Source of the DNA: Bombardia bombarda
Lineage: Eukaryota > Ascomycota > Sordariomycetes > Sordariales > Lasiosphaeriaceae
DNA length: 64,000 nucleotides
Direction: 5' to 3'
Assembly (NCBI GenBank): GCA_030512295.1
Contig: JAULSR010000004.1
Coordinates: 2,666,001-2,730,000, forward strand
Position 1 is the first letter of the stretch. Each line of letters opens with the position of its first letter. Made by a program: the position numbers and the translations under genes. Below the pieces are notes generated by a model, which saw only the letters and a program-made list of their open reading frames with translations, ran no database searches and was not told the DNA's origin. Below, one piece after another: positions 23,538-32,937 of the stretch.

Positions 23538-24979
23538 AGTGAGGACGAATGAAAGCAACGACGGAAGGAATAGTCGGAAAGGAAGAAAATCCTAAAAAGC
23601 AACCCAGTACTTCCTGAGTTAGCTATACTATTCAGTTCAGAGGAGGAGCTGGCCTGTAGTTCTACCTCTGGGCTTTATACAGCAAAAACACTTCGTATGC
23701 GGTAGCTGTGGAGTGTGGGGTCTGCAATAGTGGCTTGTATCCAGAGCCTCGTTATGTTTGTACAGCCACCACTTACTACCTAACGCTTGTGCGGGTAGGT
23801 GGTGTATGCCTTCAACAGGCGTCTCAAATTGACCAAGCATAGCTATTATTAGAGAGATTAGATGGAGACACCATCTCACGCTTCTCCCAGCCGCAGCTAA
23901 AGACAAGAAAACAGCCAACTCGGCATGCTGCATATCTGAAGTTGTACGACACACCTAATATCCAAGTGCCCGACGGCCAGTCTTTAGCAATCGTTGGGTT
24001 ACTTTCCGTTGCTAGTACCGCTTTACTATTTACCTAGATATTTACTAAAGATCTGGGACCTATTGCTCGCATCGGCCCCAATCATGCCACTAACGACTAC
24101 GACCCTGACACTCGCCGCATCCTCGCAGTCAGCTCAAGATACAACCACGGGGCCTGGTTTGACTGTTTGACTCATGTAAAGTAGCACGTAATGTATTGCC
24201 AATACCCAGCTGAAGTGAAGAGCAAGAGAATGATATTTCCAAGGAGGTCATTCTAAGGTAGTAGCCGCCTGATGATGCGCGCTTATGACTGGGCCAGTTT
24301 CGCATCTCTTCAACAAGAACTTGCATGAAACCCTGAGAGCTGATGAAGACTAGAAGTCTAAACCCCCACGCAGTCGTGCCACAATGCAATTCGGCATTCT
24401 CCCGGCTCTTTTAATTATGTTGAACATCTGCCGCATGATGTCGTAAATCAGAATGAGGCACAGCGCCCCGCGCCAAAAATCCAGCTGCATTCCCAATGTA
24501 AAGCAAACTAGGTACCTTACCCGAGGACCTGGTCAGGTTTAATATGTACCAAATTTGTTGGATGCGACGGTGAGATCTTTATTCCGTCGACACCGAAATC
24601 GCCAATTAGGTCTACCGAGCCAACACAAGCCACCACTCTACTTTGCCACTGGGCTGGCTGCAAGGCACTGTTGGGACTTAGTTACTTCAACAGTACTTCG
24701 TACAGTGCACATTAACTATACCTACTGATGCGGCTGTAGCCCTTACCTTTCCCGCTCCAACTTCCTTGATCCTGTTTGACTTCTCCGACCCGCTCCGACT
24801 TCCCGTCTCATCCCTCTTTGTTGCCCCCCCTATGTGACACAGAGGGGGCCTTTCCCCACTGCGCACACAGCCGCCCAAATTAGGTGCCTTAGCTTCGGGC
24901 TGCATTCTTTCAGACCATTGCAACCCATCCATCTTCGCTCTCCAGATGCACACATCTTCCTCCCACTAAATTCGTTACC
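23538..24979. other. Divergent spacer between membrane protein and P450
   Basis: This is the upstream region of both neighbours. No gene is supported. The last 200 bases are pyrimidine-rich, as in a fungal 5' leader. Confidence 0.4.
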
Positions 24980-26724
24980 ATGTCCTCGGATACCAAGGAT
25001 TACACCACCACCTTGATCATCATCTCTGGGATTCTCACCTTGGGCTACTTTGCCACCCTTAAGATGTTCGGCCACGACCCTCGCGAGCCGCCCCTGGCCC
25101 CCAATCCATTCCCGTCATCGGCCACCTAGTCGGGCTATCGCGCAGCAAGTTCAACTACTACGTCGACCTAAGGTAACAAGCCGCGCCGCTTCCTTACCGC
25201 CCCCGTACATACATACACGAGGAGTAACTTTGACTAACGAATCACCATCAATTGAAGCAACCAGACCAGCGCCCCCATCTTCACCATATCCCTCCCTGGC
25301 CAAAAGATGTACGTGGTGACCAAGCCAGAGCTCGTCCAGTCGGTTCAGAAACAGCACAAGATTCTAGCGTTCCCCCCCATCGAGGCCAAGTTTGCGTCCA
25401 AGATCTGCGGCGTCAGTCTCGAGGCCCAGGCGATCTTAAACAAAAACGTGAATGGCGACGAGGGCGAGCACGGGTTGTCGATGGAGTCGTATGCCGGGAT
25501 GCGGGATGCTCTCAAGCCTGGCTCGCAGCTTGACGATATGAACCGTGCCATGATCAGCGAAATCGCAGAGTCAATCGATCTGCTGCAGCCAGCCAAGGGC
25601 GAGTCTTGTACCATTGGCATGTATGCCTGGTTGAGGGATGCCATCACGTCGGCCACCACTAGGTCTGTCTACGGCCCCTTGAACCCATACGACGACAAAG
25701 AAGTCGCAGATGCGTTTCGGTAAGTCTGATCTTGCAGCATCCATCTCCTTCTACATCATACTAAACACCTAGTATGCAATCCAGGGAGTTTGAAAGCGGC
25801 CTAATGACCATTCTGGTCGGCATCCTCCCCTCGCTCACAGCCCGCAAGCCCATCGCGGCTCGCGCCAAGGTCGTCAAGGCATTCGAGAAATACTACAAGG
25901 CCGGAGGTGTACAGCAGGCCTCAGCCTTCGCCCGGAACCGATACCAAGTCGAGATCGACAACAATGTTCCCCTGGAAGACATCGCCCGCTATGAAGTTGG
26001 TGGCTCCATTGCTGTCCTGGTCAACACGGCCCCAGCGGCCTTCTGGCTTCTTCTCCTCCTCCATTCCCATCCCGGTCTCCTCGACGACATCCGCAGAGAG
26101 ATTGACGCCTGTACCGAGACCACCACCGACGAGGGCGGCTCGACCACAAAATCAATCAACATCACCACGCTCAAGGACAAGTCACCGCTTTTTCTGTCCT
26201 CCTACCAGGAAGTCCTTCGACACCGCTCCATGGGAACATCGGTTCGCGAGGTCATGGAAGACACCTACCTCGGCCAGTGGCTGCTGAAAAAGGGCTCCAT
26301 GCTGCAGATGCCCAGCCGCATCATCCACCAGGACGCCACCCTCTGGGGCTCCGACGTCGCCGACTTTAACCCCCGCCGGTTCCTCCAAGAGCAAAAGAAG
26401 AACCGGCCCAGCGATGCCTGCTTCCGTGCCTTTGGCGGCGGCAAGACGCTCTGCCCCGGCCGGCATTTTGCAACCAACGAGATCCTAGCTGTTGTCGCTG
26501 TCTTTGTCGCCAGGCTGGACATGAAGCCAACGAATGGGGGGGAGTGGGAACTGCCAACCTCGTTCAATACAAACGTTGCTGCTGTGGTTATGGAGCCTGA
26601 TAGTGATATCGAGGTGGAACTCAAGACGCGACCGGGTTTTGAGGGTGTCAAGTGGGCTGTCAATCTGCATGGGTCGGATAAGATCTTTGCTATGGTGACT
26701 GAGGATAGCGGTGAGACGGAGTAG
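24980..26724 (+). CDS. Cytochrome P450 monooxygenase (CYP7/CYP8-like fungal group), one frameshift
   Basis: Exons are 24980-25172, 25258-25719 and 25773-26724. The N-terminus has a membrane anchor (TTLIIISGILTLGYFATL). The proline-rich hinge starts HDPREPPLAP and should continue QSIPVIGHLVGLSRSKFNYY, but that part lies in another frame: one base is missing at the C run 25098-25102. Allowing for one base, the gene encodes 535 residues. The K-helix ExxR is in SYQEVLRHRSMG, and the heme-binding loop is FRAFGGGKTLCPGRHFATNE with the ligand Cys. The I-helix region (YEVGGSIAVLVNTAPAAFW) lacks the usual acidic-Thr pair, as in CYP7/8-like enzymes, which may favour isomerisation or sterol/oxylipin substrates (inference). 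No other biosynthetic genes adjoin it. Confidence 0.82.
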
Positions 26725-26984
26725 TGGTGCCATTACCCGCTTGATCGCAATTCTTTTTTTCTTCTTTGGATTTGCACGCTTATAATCTTCCTCCAACGTA
26801 AGATATATTACACCTGCTTCCATTTCAGTCTTGAAACGGAAATGACGTGATACTTTTGACAGCTTTGACTTTGTCGATAAGACATTAATCGCCAGTGAAT
26901 GATTAATTTCATTCAACACCCATATGGTTAACATAAGCTATGGCCAGAATGCGCATTACATACTGTCCTTAATGAGTTAGTTGT

Positions 26985-29078
26985 TCAGTTGTCCTCTGAC
27001 ACCTCCACAATCTCCCGGCTATCCGCTCCGACGCCTCTCGGGGCCTTGCGACGGGGCTGCTCTGGAGACTCGGCATCCGAGCTCGAGGACCGGCCACGTT
27101 TCAAACCTCGAGGCTGCATAGCCTCCCACTGAGAGCCGAATGTTCTATGACCAGATGAGACGCTGCCAGAGAACACAGCATTGCCAAAAGACGTGTTAGC
27201 TGTGTTGCTCATAGGGAACCAGGGCTCCCAGGTTGGCACTGAGCCTCCATATCCGAAGGACATGTTGCTGAAGGAACTTAAACTGGGCTGAAGGCTACCA
27301 GATGCGCTATTATTTCCCAATGAACTGTTGCCCAATGACCTGTTGCCAGTTGAGCGGTTGCCAAAGGATGCCAGGCTTCCGAAAGTCGAATTTCCAAAGC
27401 TAGGATGCACTACTGGGCCCTTGGTGTTTGAAGCGTTGCGGAAAGACGCGCCATCTGAAGACAATTTTTCAACTAGACCCTTCGTGCTTGAGCCGTTGCC
27501 GGAGGAATCATTGCTGTGTGTACCCTTGTCCACTGATACATTGTTGTATAAGCTCTGGCCATTAGCTTCCTTGTTGCATGCAGCCTTATTCTTCAACACG
27601 CTGCTGTCTGAGGTCTTCGTCCCTGAGCCGTTGCTGGGAACTCTTTTTCCGGATGACAAGTGCTGGTTACAGAACTTTGAATTCACGGGCCGCACATATA
27701 AGATCTGCACCTCGTCATCAGACTCCCCGTCGTCGGTTGAGTCTGGTACTGTAAACACTGGAGCTTCTCGCACTCGCATAACCGGTGACTCCGAATATCG
27801 CAAGCTGAGGGATGCCGTCAGATCGCTTGGGGGCTTGTCGAGATCCTTGTATCCGTATCTATTCCAATGAGCAGGGGGCTTCAGTCCAGGCCCCTCAGCG
27901 GTCTGGTATCCAGCAGCAGAAGACGCAAGGCCAGCTGAAGATGCATTTATACCGTGATGTCCAGGGTGAGAAGTGGTAGGTTTGACTGCGTGGCTTTTGC
28001 CATCTTGATGTCCACGCGGAGAAGACCCAGAGCTCACTTTGGGCTTGCTGACACCGATCGATCCAGTAGAGAGAGTAGCAGAATCAACTGCAGGCTTTTC
28101 GACATGACGATTTCCAACAGTATATGTTGCGGGTTTTGATACAGAAGTGGAAGCTGCGGGGCCGAACCCAAATGAGGTGGGCGCACTGGCAGAGCTGATA
28201 CCATACTGGGCAGCAGGGCCAAGATTGATATCTCCAACAGAACAAATCGCAGTGTCTTTCGCAGAGTTTCCAGCAGTTCGATTTTTGACAGGAGATGTAG
28301 TGGATTTCAAGACAAAAGGAGAAGTTGTGGAGCTAAACGCAAAAGGTCTGGTGACGGAACTGAAGTTATAGGGGCCAAAAATAGTATCGTTAACGACGGA
28401 AGTTCCAGGACGCTCGGTGGAGCCTTCAACTTTATGACTTCCGTAAATAGAGGTCTGCACCCGATTGCGTGGGAACTCTGGAATAGCATAGAGAGAGCGA
28501 GATGCAGCCGACTGCTCGTTGCTGAGCTTTGCAGGGCGGACTGAGCCAAGTGGCGGGGCTCCAGGAACAAACTCATGTTTCTGGGCTTCATACCAACCGC
28601 TCTGTCGTGAATCTGGATGTTGAACCGGCTGTTGGATTTTCTGCTCTTTCTTCGCAGCCCTGGGGTCGTTGAATGTCAGAGCAAGAGACTGCGCATGACG
28701 CTGTCGGAGCTCTTTATCTCGCCTCGCTGTTTTCACTGCGAGTTTTCTACGTTGCTCCTCGATCTGTAGTTCAAGCGCAATGATGTCGCCTCGTAATTTG
28801 TCCGCAATCTTTCTGTCACAGTTTTGAGCCTTTAACGCGGCAAGATTGAGCTGCTGTTGGGCCAACTGGGCTCGGAGAAGCGCCAACCTCTGCTCGTACA
28901 CGGGGATAGTGCTGAACTCCCATGACTTCAGAAGCTTTGCGTGAGGGACTGGGAAGGCAACTGTCAGCGCAAAGAAAGCATTTCTATCGCTCACAGCACA
29001 TTTACCAGGCTTCCTCTCGTCCAGAGGTGGCCCTGCGAGAATAACAGTCGAAGCTAATGCGGTGGTCAGGAATTGCAT
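26985..29078 (-). CDS. Large Ser/Asn-rich hypothetical protein with N-terminal coiled coil
   Basis: One long frame of 697 codons; a probable 57-nt intron at 29005-28949 (GTAAAT...CCCAG, branch GCTGAC) would leave the frame intact and join ERKP to VPHAKLLKSWEF. The N-terminal ~150 residues form a charged coiled coil (EQRLALLRAQLAQQQLNLAAL, GDIIALELQIEEQRRKLAVK). The middle and C-terminus are low-complexity, with repeated Ser/Thr/Gly/Asn and short Phe-Gly-like units (SFGNSTFGSLASFGNRS). The C-terminus is basic (KRGRS..., RRKAPRG). FG-like spacing invites comparison with nucleoporins, but the units are not regular GLFG/FxFG repeats, so I do not claim that. The gene converges on the P450. Length and frame make it a real gene; its function is unknown. 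Confidence 0.6.
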   Translation of the reverse strand: MQFLTTALASTVILAGPPLDERKPGKCAVSDRNAFFALTVAFPVPHAKLLKSWEFSTIPVYEQRLALLRAQLAQQQLNLAALKAQNCDRKIADKLRGDIIALELQIEEQRRKLAVKTARRDKELRQRHAQSLALTFNDPRAAKKEQKIQQPVQHPDSRQSGWYEAQKHEFVPGAPPLGSVRPAKLSNEQSAASRSLYAIPEFPRNRVQTSIYGSHKVEGSTERPGTSVVNDTIFGPYNFSSVTRPFAFSSTTSPFVLKSTTSPVKNRTAGNSAKDTAICSVGDINLGPAAQYGISSASAPTSFGFGPAASTSVSKPATYTVGNRHVEKPAVDSATLSTGSIGVSKPKVSSGSSPRGHQDGKSHAVKPTTSHPGHHGINASSAGLASSAAGYQTAEGPGLKPPAHWNRYGYKDLDKPPSDLTASLSLRYSESPVMRVREAPVFTVPDSTDDGESDDEVQILYVRPVNSKFCNQHLSSGKRVPSNGSGTKTSDSSVLKNKAACNKEANGQSLYNNVSVDKGTHSNDSSGNGSSTKGLVEKLSSDGASFRNASNTKGPVVHPSFGNSTFGSLASFGNRSTGNRSLGNSSLGNNSASGSLQPSLSSFSNMSFGYGGSVPTWEPWFPMSNTANTSFGNAVFSGSVSSGHRTFGSQWEAMQPRGLKRGRSSSSDAESPEQPRRKAPRGVGADSREIVEVSEDN

Positions 29079-29119
29079 AGATGGAGGAAGTCGGTCGTTG
29101 ACCCATCATACAGCTGCCG

Positions 29120-29326
29120 TTAGGCGCATTCGGCACGGAGAAAGGGCTCGCCGGAACTAGTGCCAAGCCCAGGTTTCGTGCCAGGATTTGTATATCTGTG
29201 GCACAGTTGGCATCTGATTTCTGCTACTCGTGAGATGGTGTCGGCGGGACACGCACCAGCAGCATGATTTGCTCTAGCTACTGCTTTGTTATTCTTTTGC
29301 GCTCCCTTCCCGCCCTTGCGAGGCAT
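29120..29326 (-). CDS. Small basic hypothetical protein (68 aa), possibly a first exon
   Basis: The frame begins MPRKGGKGAQKNNKAVARA, strongly basic, and contains CQLCHRYTN, a possible metal-binding Cys-Cys-His, with a further Cys near the end (FLRAECA). It lies about 40 nt upstream of the Ser-rich gene on the same strand, with stop TAA at 29120. It could be a separate small gene or the first exon of the Ser-rich gene, with a donor I could not identify. Support is composition only. Confidence 0.35.
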   Translation of the reverse strand: MPRKGGKGAQKNNKAVARANHAAGACPADTISRVAEIRCQLCHRYTNPGTKPGLGTSSGEPFLRAECA

Positions 29327-30376
29327 GCTTAATCTGCTGATCGATGAAATGGCTGATGTGAGCTGTGTCGCAGCTGGTTGTTTGGCGCGCCCAGGGAATG
29401 CTTGTTTTGGGAAAAGGTCGAGGGAGAAAGGTGGGAAGTTTTGAAATGAAAATCAAAAAAGTAAGAGCAGACTAGGTGCGGGAGAGTGAGATGATGGATG
29501 GGTGATCGCTGAAGTTGACTTGAGGAGGAAGGCACGACGAGGGCCCGTTGTCGTGGGGCGAATGGCCAGTGGTGGCAGGTGGGCTTGGGTCAATCTCGAA
29601 AGAGAAGCTGCGACTGGCGTCCCCATGTCAACAGTTTCATGGATGTTGCAGCGATTTATTATTGTCATTCGAGGCACCTGGGCATTCGGCAGACACCGAG
29701 TACTAGATCAGATCCAACACCTGCCTCGCACAACTATCAAGTAGTTCTAGTTCTAGGATGTCCCGTTCAACCATCGTCATCCAAGTATGTTTCGTGACTA
29801 ACTGTAACAGCGGTTCGTTGATCTAAACTCTTCACAATGGGGTACCATTAATCACGTAAATGCCCTACTAGGTATTTGACAGGACTACAATGCTTCAGAA
29901 AAGCATTGGACAAAAGGCATCATCCGGGTAGAGCTCAGCAAGAGTGGAATAACTGCTACGCATTATCATAAAAACTCACCTTTGAAAGGGATGAAACAGC
30001 CTGACGCCTTTTGTGCAGTCATTCTGCACTCGCAGTTCAACCCGTTGGATGACAAAGAAAGGGCAGATCCGATCAACACTGTGGGTTTTTGCCACACAAA
30101 GACGTGTACCAATATTTGACAGATCTGAAAAGCGCCGCACCGCTAAGCTGGATTCTAACACAATTGCTGAGAACCTTGTAGCGTCAAGTCACTCCGCTTA
30201 ACTGTCATTAAAAGCGTGGTTGCGCAGACAGACGAGCGCCATAAACAACAAGTTTCTACATCACACAAGAAATTACAGCGAAACCAAGAAATCATATGCC
30301 TTTCACGAGATCGGCCATGAAAACTCTCGAGGCCTACGGTTTTGACTAGGCAAGACCAGATTGTTTAAGCGCAGCC
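29327..30376. other. Intergenic spacer
   Basis: No gene or RNA recognised. Confidence 0.35.
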
Positions 30377-30571
30377 ATGCAGACACTGCTGACGAAGCAC
30401 GCGTCGGAGAAGGAGCTAGACGAGATCATGAACCAGGCCAAGGACTGTCTACAGGACGTCGAGAGAAGCTGGATTACAAAAGTACGAGCTATAACGACCT
30501 TTAAGGCCCAATCGAGAGAGCAGAAACGGAGAGAGCAGAAACGGAAACAGCCAGCATCGGAGAATAATTAG
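30377..30571 (+). CDS. Very small hypothetical ORF (64 aa)
   Basis: ATG to TAA, uninterrupted. The product is predicted helical and charged (ASEKELDEIMNQAKDCLQDV) with a duplicated basic end (REQKRREQKRKQ). There is no homology or splice support; it could be a relic of a larger coding region. Confidence 0.22.
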   Translation: MQTLLTKHASEKELDEIMNQAKDCLQDVERSWITKVRAITTFKAQSREQKRREQKRKQPASENN

Positions 30572-30689
30572 TGGGTTTGAAAGGATTTACCGCTGGGGAT
30601 CGAGTATATCCACGCTGGAGCTCCCCATGTACAGCATGGGGCAACGCCTGGCAGCAACTCCAGTTTTCCCAGCCGGAGGACAGTTGGTA

Positions 30690-30900
30690 ATTGTACTCGC
30701 GACAGCAGATCTGTTATGGCTTACCGAGATTTAGAGTGAAGAAAATAAGGTTCACTAATAGCGGGGCTGGTAAGGGGTACTTCGTACATACTTGGCGTGT
30801 GCAGCAGATTGCAAAAGGTGGAAGGTGCGAGCCGTGTCAGAAATGTAATAATGGGGTGGGTTGCCAGACTTGTTGGTCAATGCTGTACAGATTGCGCTCA
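30690..30900 (+). repeat. Diverged dispersed repeat, copy 1
   Basis: This segment aligns by eye with 59575-59850 in the same orientation. Shared blocks in order are CAGCAGATC, GAAAATAA, CACTAA-AGCGGGGC, GGTACTT, GGAAGG-GCGAGCC, and CAGACTT-TTG followed by ATGCT-TAC. Gaps and many transitions separate them. No coding potential is shared, so it is probably an old transposon or repeat relic. Confidence 0.5.
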
Positions 30901-31802
30901 TACAACTGGCACTCGTCGACATACTTTTGGTACTGGGACATTCAGAAACTTGGGGAACGTGAATTTCCTTCCTACCCTTGTTTTTTCTTTCCTTTCCTGT
31001 CAAGGCGATAGTTTCAGCAGAATCCCTTCAATATTATTGCATTTACCTCTTTCCAAGTCCATAGCACCCTAACCCTACTCAACGCTGTCCCCTCTGGACA
31101 GGGCCGGCACCCCTGTCATTCCCTCAGGGCGTCGCGTCGGTTCCAGCTGGCACCAAGACCTGTAGTAGAATGTCTTGGGCGTGTCGGCGATGCCCGAATT
31201 CTCAAACTTCAATCACGTCGTTTCCCAAGCTCGTCTTTGTGTTTTACTGCTTCCACTCCTTGCCTTACCCCTTTGACGTCGACCACAGGAAACATTTTCG
31301 AGTCCCGCAGCTTGCGTAGCTGACTACCTGCCTCTCTGCGTCGCCTGTTCCAATGCCCATCGCGAAGAGGACCTGCAATTGGTTTAATGTCAATCTATCC
31401 ATTTCCCAAGGCGATGTCGTTCTACCTTCTAGCCACCCCAACAACTGCCCTCACCCGCCTCTAATCATTCTCCCGACGCTTCATTCCTCTATCCCTGACA
31501 AATGCTAACCATGGGCAAAGACCCAGGCGTGTGGCAGATAACGTCGAGATATCAAGTCACTCGTCAGATCTGCACTGCATGCGCAGGTTAGCAATCAAAC
31601 AACCATCCATCGACCCTCTTCAATTTCATTCCCTTCGACCACACGCGCGCCCTCCAAAATCAACGCTCGAACCCACACGCGCATCTAGCATCGATCTAGG
31701 ATATTCTATCGACTGCATTCTGTCGTCGACTCGTGCCGTCGCAGCGCCGGACATGGACCCCGCGATCGCGCCAACACACATTAAAAAGTCGAAAGACAAG
31801 AT
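30901..31802. other. Spacer between repeat and tRNA-Pro
   Basis: Pyrimidine-rich with no supported gene. A plus-strand open frame from about 31531 runs straight into the tRNA and is not credible. Confidence 0.4.
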
Positions 31803-31893
31803 GCGCTGTTGGTCTAGCGGTATGATTCTCGCTTAGGGTTCACCCTACAGCAATGTTTGCGAGAGGTCCCCGGTTCAATCCCGGGATAGCGCC
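31803..31893 (+). tRNA. tRNA-Pro (anticodon AGG) with a 19-nt intron
   Basis: The cloverleaf is complete. Acceptor GCGCTGT pairs with ATAGCGC (one G-U), D-arm GTCT...TGAT, anticodon stem CTCGC/GCGAG, loop TTAGG-G...T, T-arm with GGTTCAATC. The anticodon AGG is at 31835-31837. A 19-nt intron (31839-31857) interrupts the loop after position 37, the canonical nuclear tRNA intron site. Without it the gene is 72 nt. A T run follows at 31897-31901 as Pol III terminator. Confidence 0.9.
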
Positions 31894-32937
31894 CATCTTT
31901 TTGGCGGCGGAGAGGATCTGTTGGTGGATCCGTCAGCTGTTGACGACGGCGAGGGCTTGCATTGCCCAACGGGTGTTGAGTTTGTTTGTTTTAGGAGTCG
32001 ACGCCGGAGTCCGTGTCAACTCCCATACATCAAGGAATCCGTCTTCCTAAACGCTCGCTATTGCAGTGCAATAGCCCTTATTCGCTCAGGTGGGCGGCAC
32101 TGGGCAACATGGCAGCCAATGCTAACCATTGTTTCGTTCTGAGCCGAACTTCTTGATGGAGGCTGGAAGACAAGCATGCTTATGGAGGTTCCATCCACCG
32201 CAAGCTCGATTGGAAACACAGCGCAAATACCACGCTTCATGACCAGCTGCTGGCCATCTTGTTGGTTGAAGTTGTGCTAGACCGAGGTGAAGTGGCGATA
32301 CAGTCACAGTTACACTGCCAAGACGAAGGTCTGACGGAACAAAAGTGATGCCGATTGAAGAGGGGAGAGCCGGCCCAGGCCCAGGCTTATCTGTCGCGAT
32401 ATGGACGAGGATGTAACCCAGCTCGGGCCGCTGATGCGTCCGCCAGATTGAACCTGAAGCGAGATCCCACCCGCGTCAACGGGCGGCACGGATATGTCGT
32501 TCGGTTTGACGAAGCTGCACCTCACAAAGTCACACAGCAGCAGCGAAGTGCAAATGGAATGGTGAGAAGTATCTCACCAGGTTTCTCCTCTTTCCCTCAA
32601 ACTTGCCAAACTTGTCAAACTTGTCGGGATCCCTGAGCGCGTTATCATAAAATCGCCTAGTCCCCCGCCTCCTCTTTTCTGTAGGCTCGCCAGATGGGGC
32701 AGGTGGCAGTCGGAAGACCATCTCCTTCCTGGGACTCACCATTCACCGATGGCTTAACCTGGAAGCGCCAATAGGGGTACATATTGTGATAGTAGTGAGT
32801 GTTTGTAGGTGTCTTGGCAGTTGGAGGTTTATCTGCTTTAAAGCCAACTCCATCCCCGGTTCAGCGGCCGGGGGGTTAGTAGCCTGGATCTTACCACCGT
32901 CCCACTCCCAATTAATCTTCAACCCCGCGTCGAAAAC
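31894..32937. other. Intergenic spacer before metalloprotease
   Basis: No gene supported; this is the promoter region of the following gene. Confidence 0.4.

Noticed and set aside
26985..29078. FG-nucleoporin identity for the Ser-rich protein
   Set aside because: Phe-Gly pairs are present but not in regular GLFG or FxFG spacing, and no anchor domain is recognisable.
31531..31836. A plus-strand protein of 101 residues
   Set aside because: It runs into the tRNA-Pro gene and lacks an ATG or any domain-like sequence.
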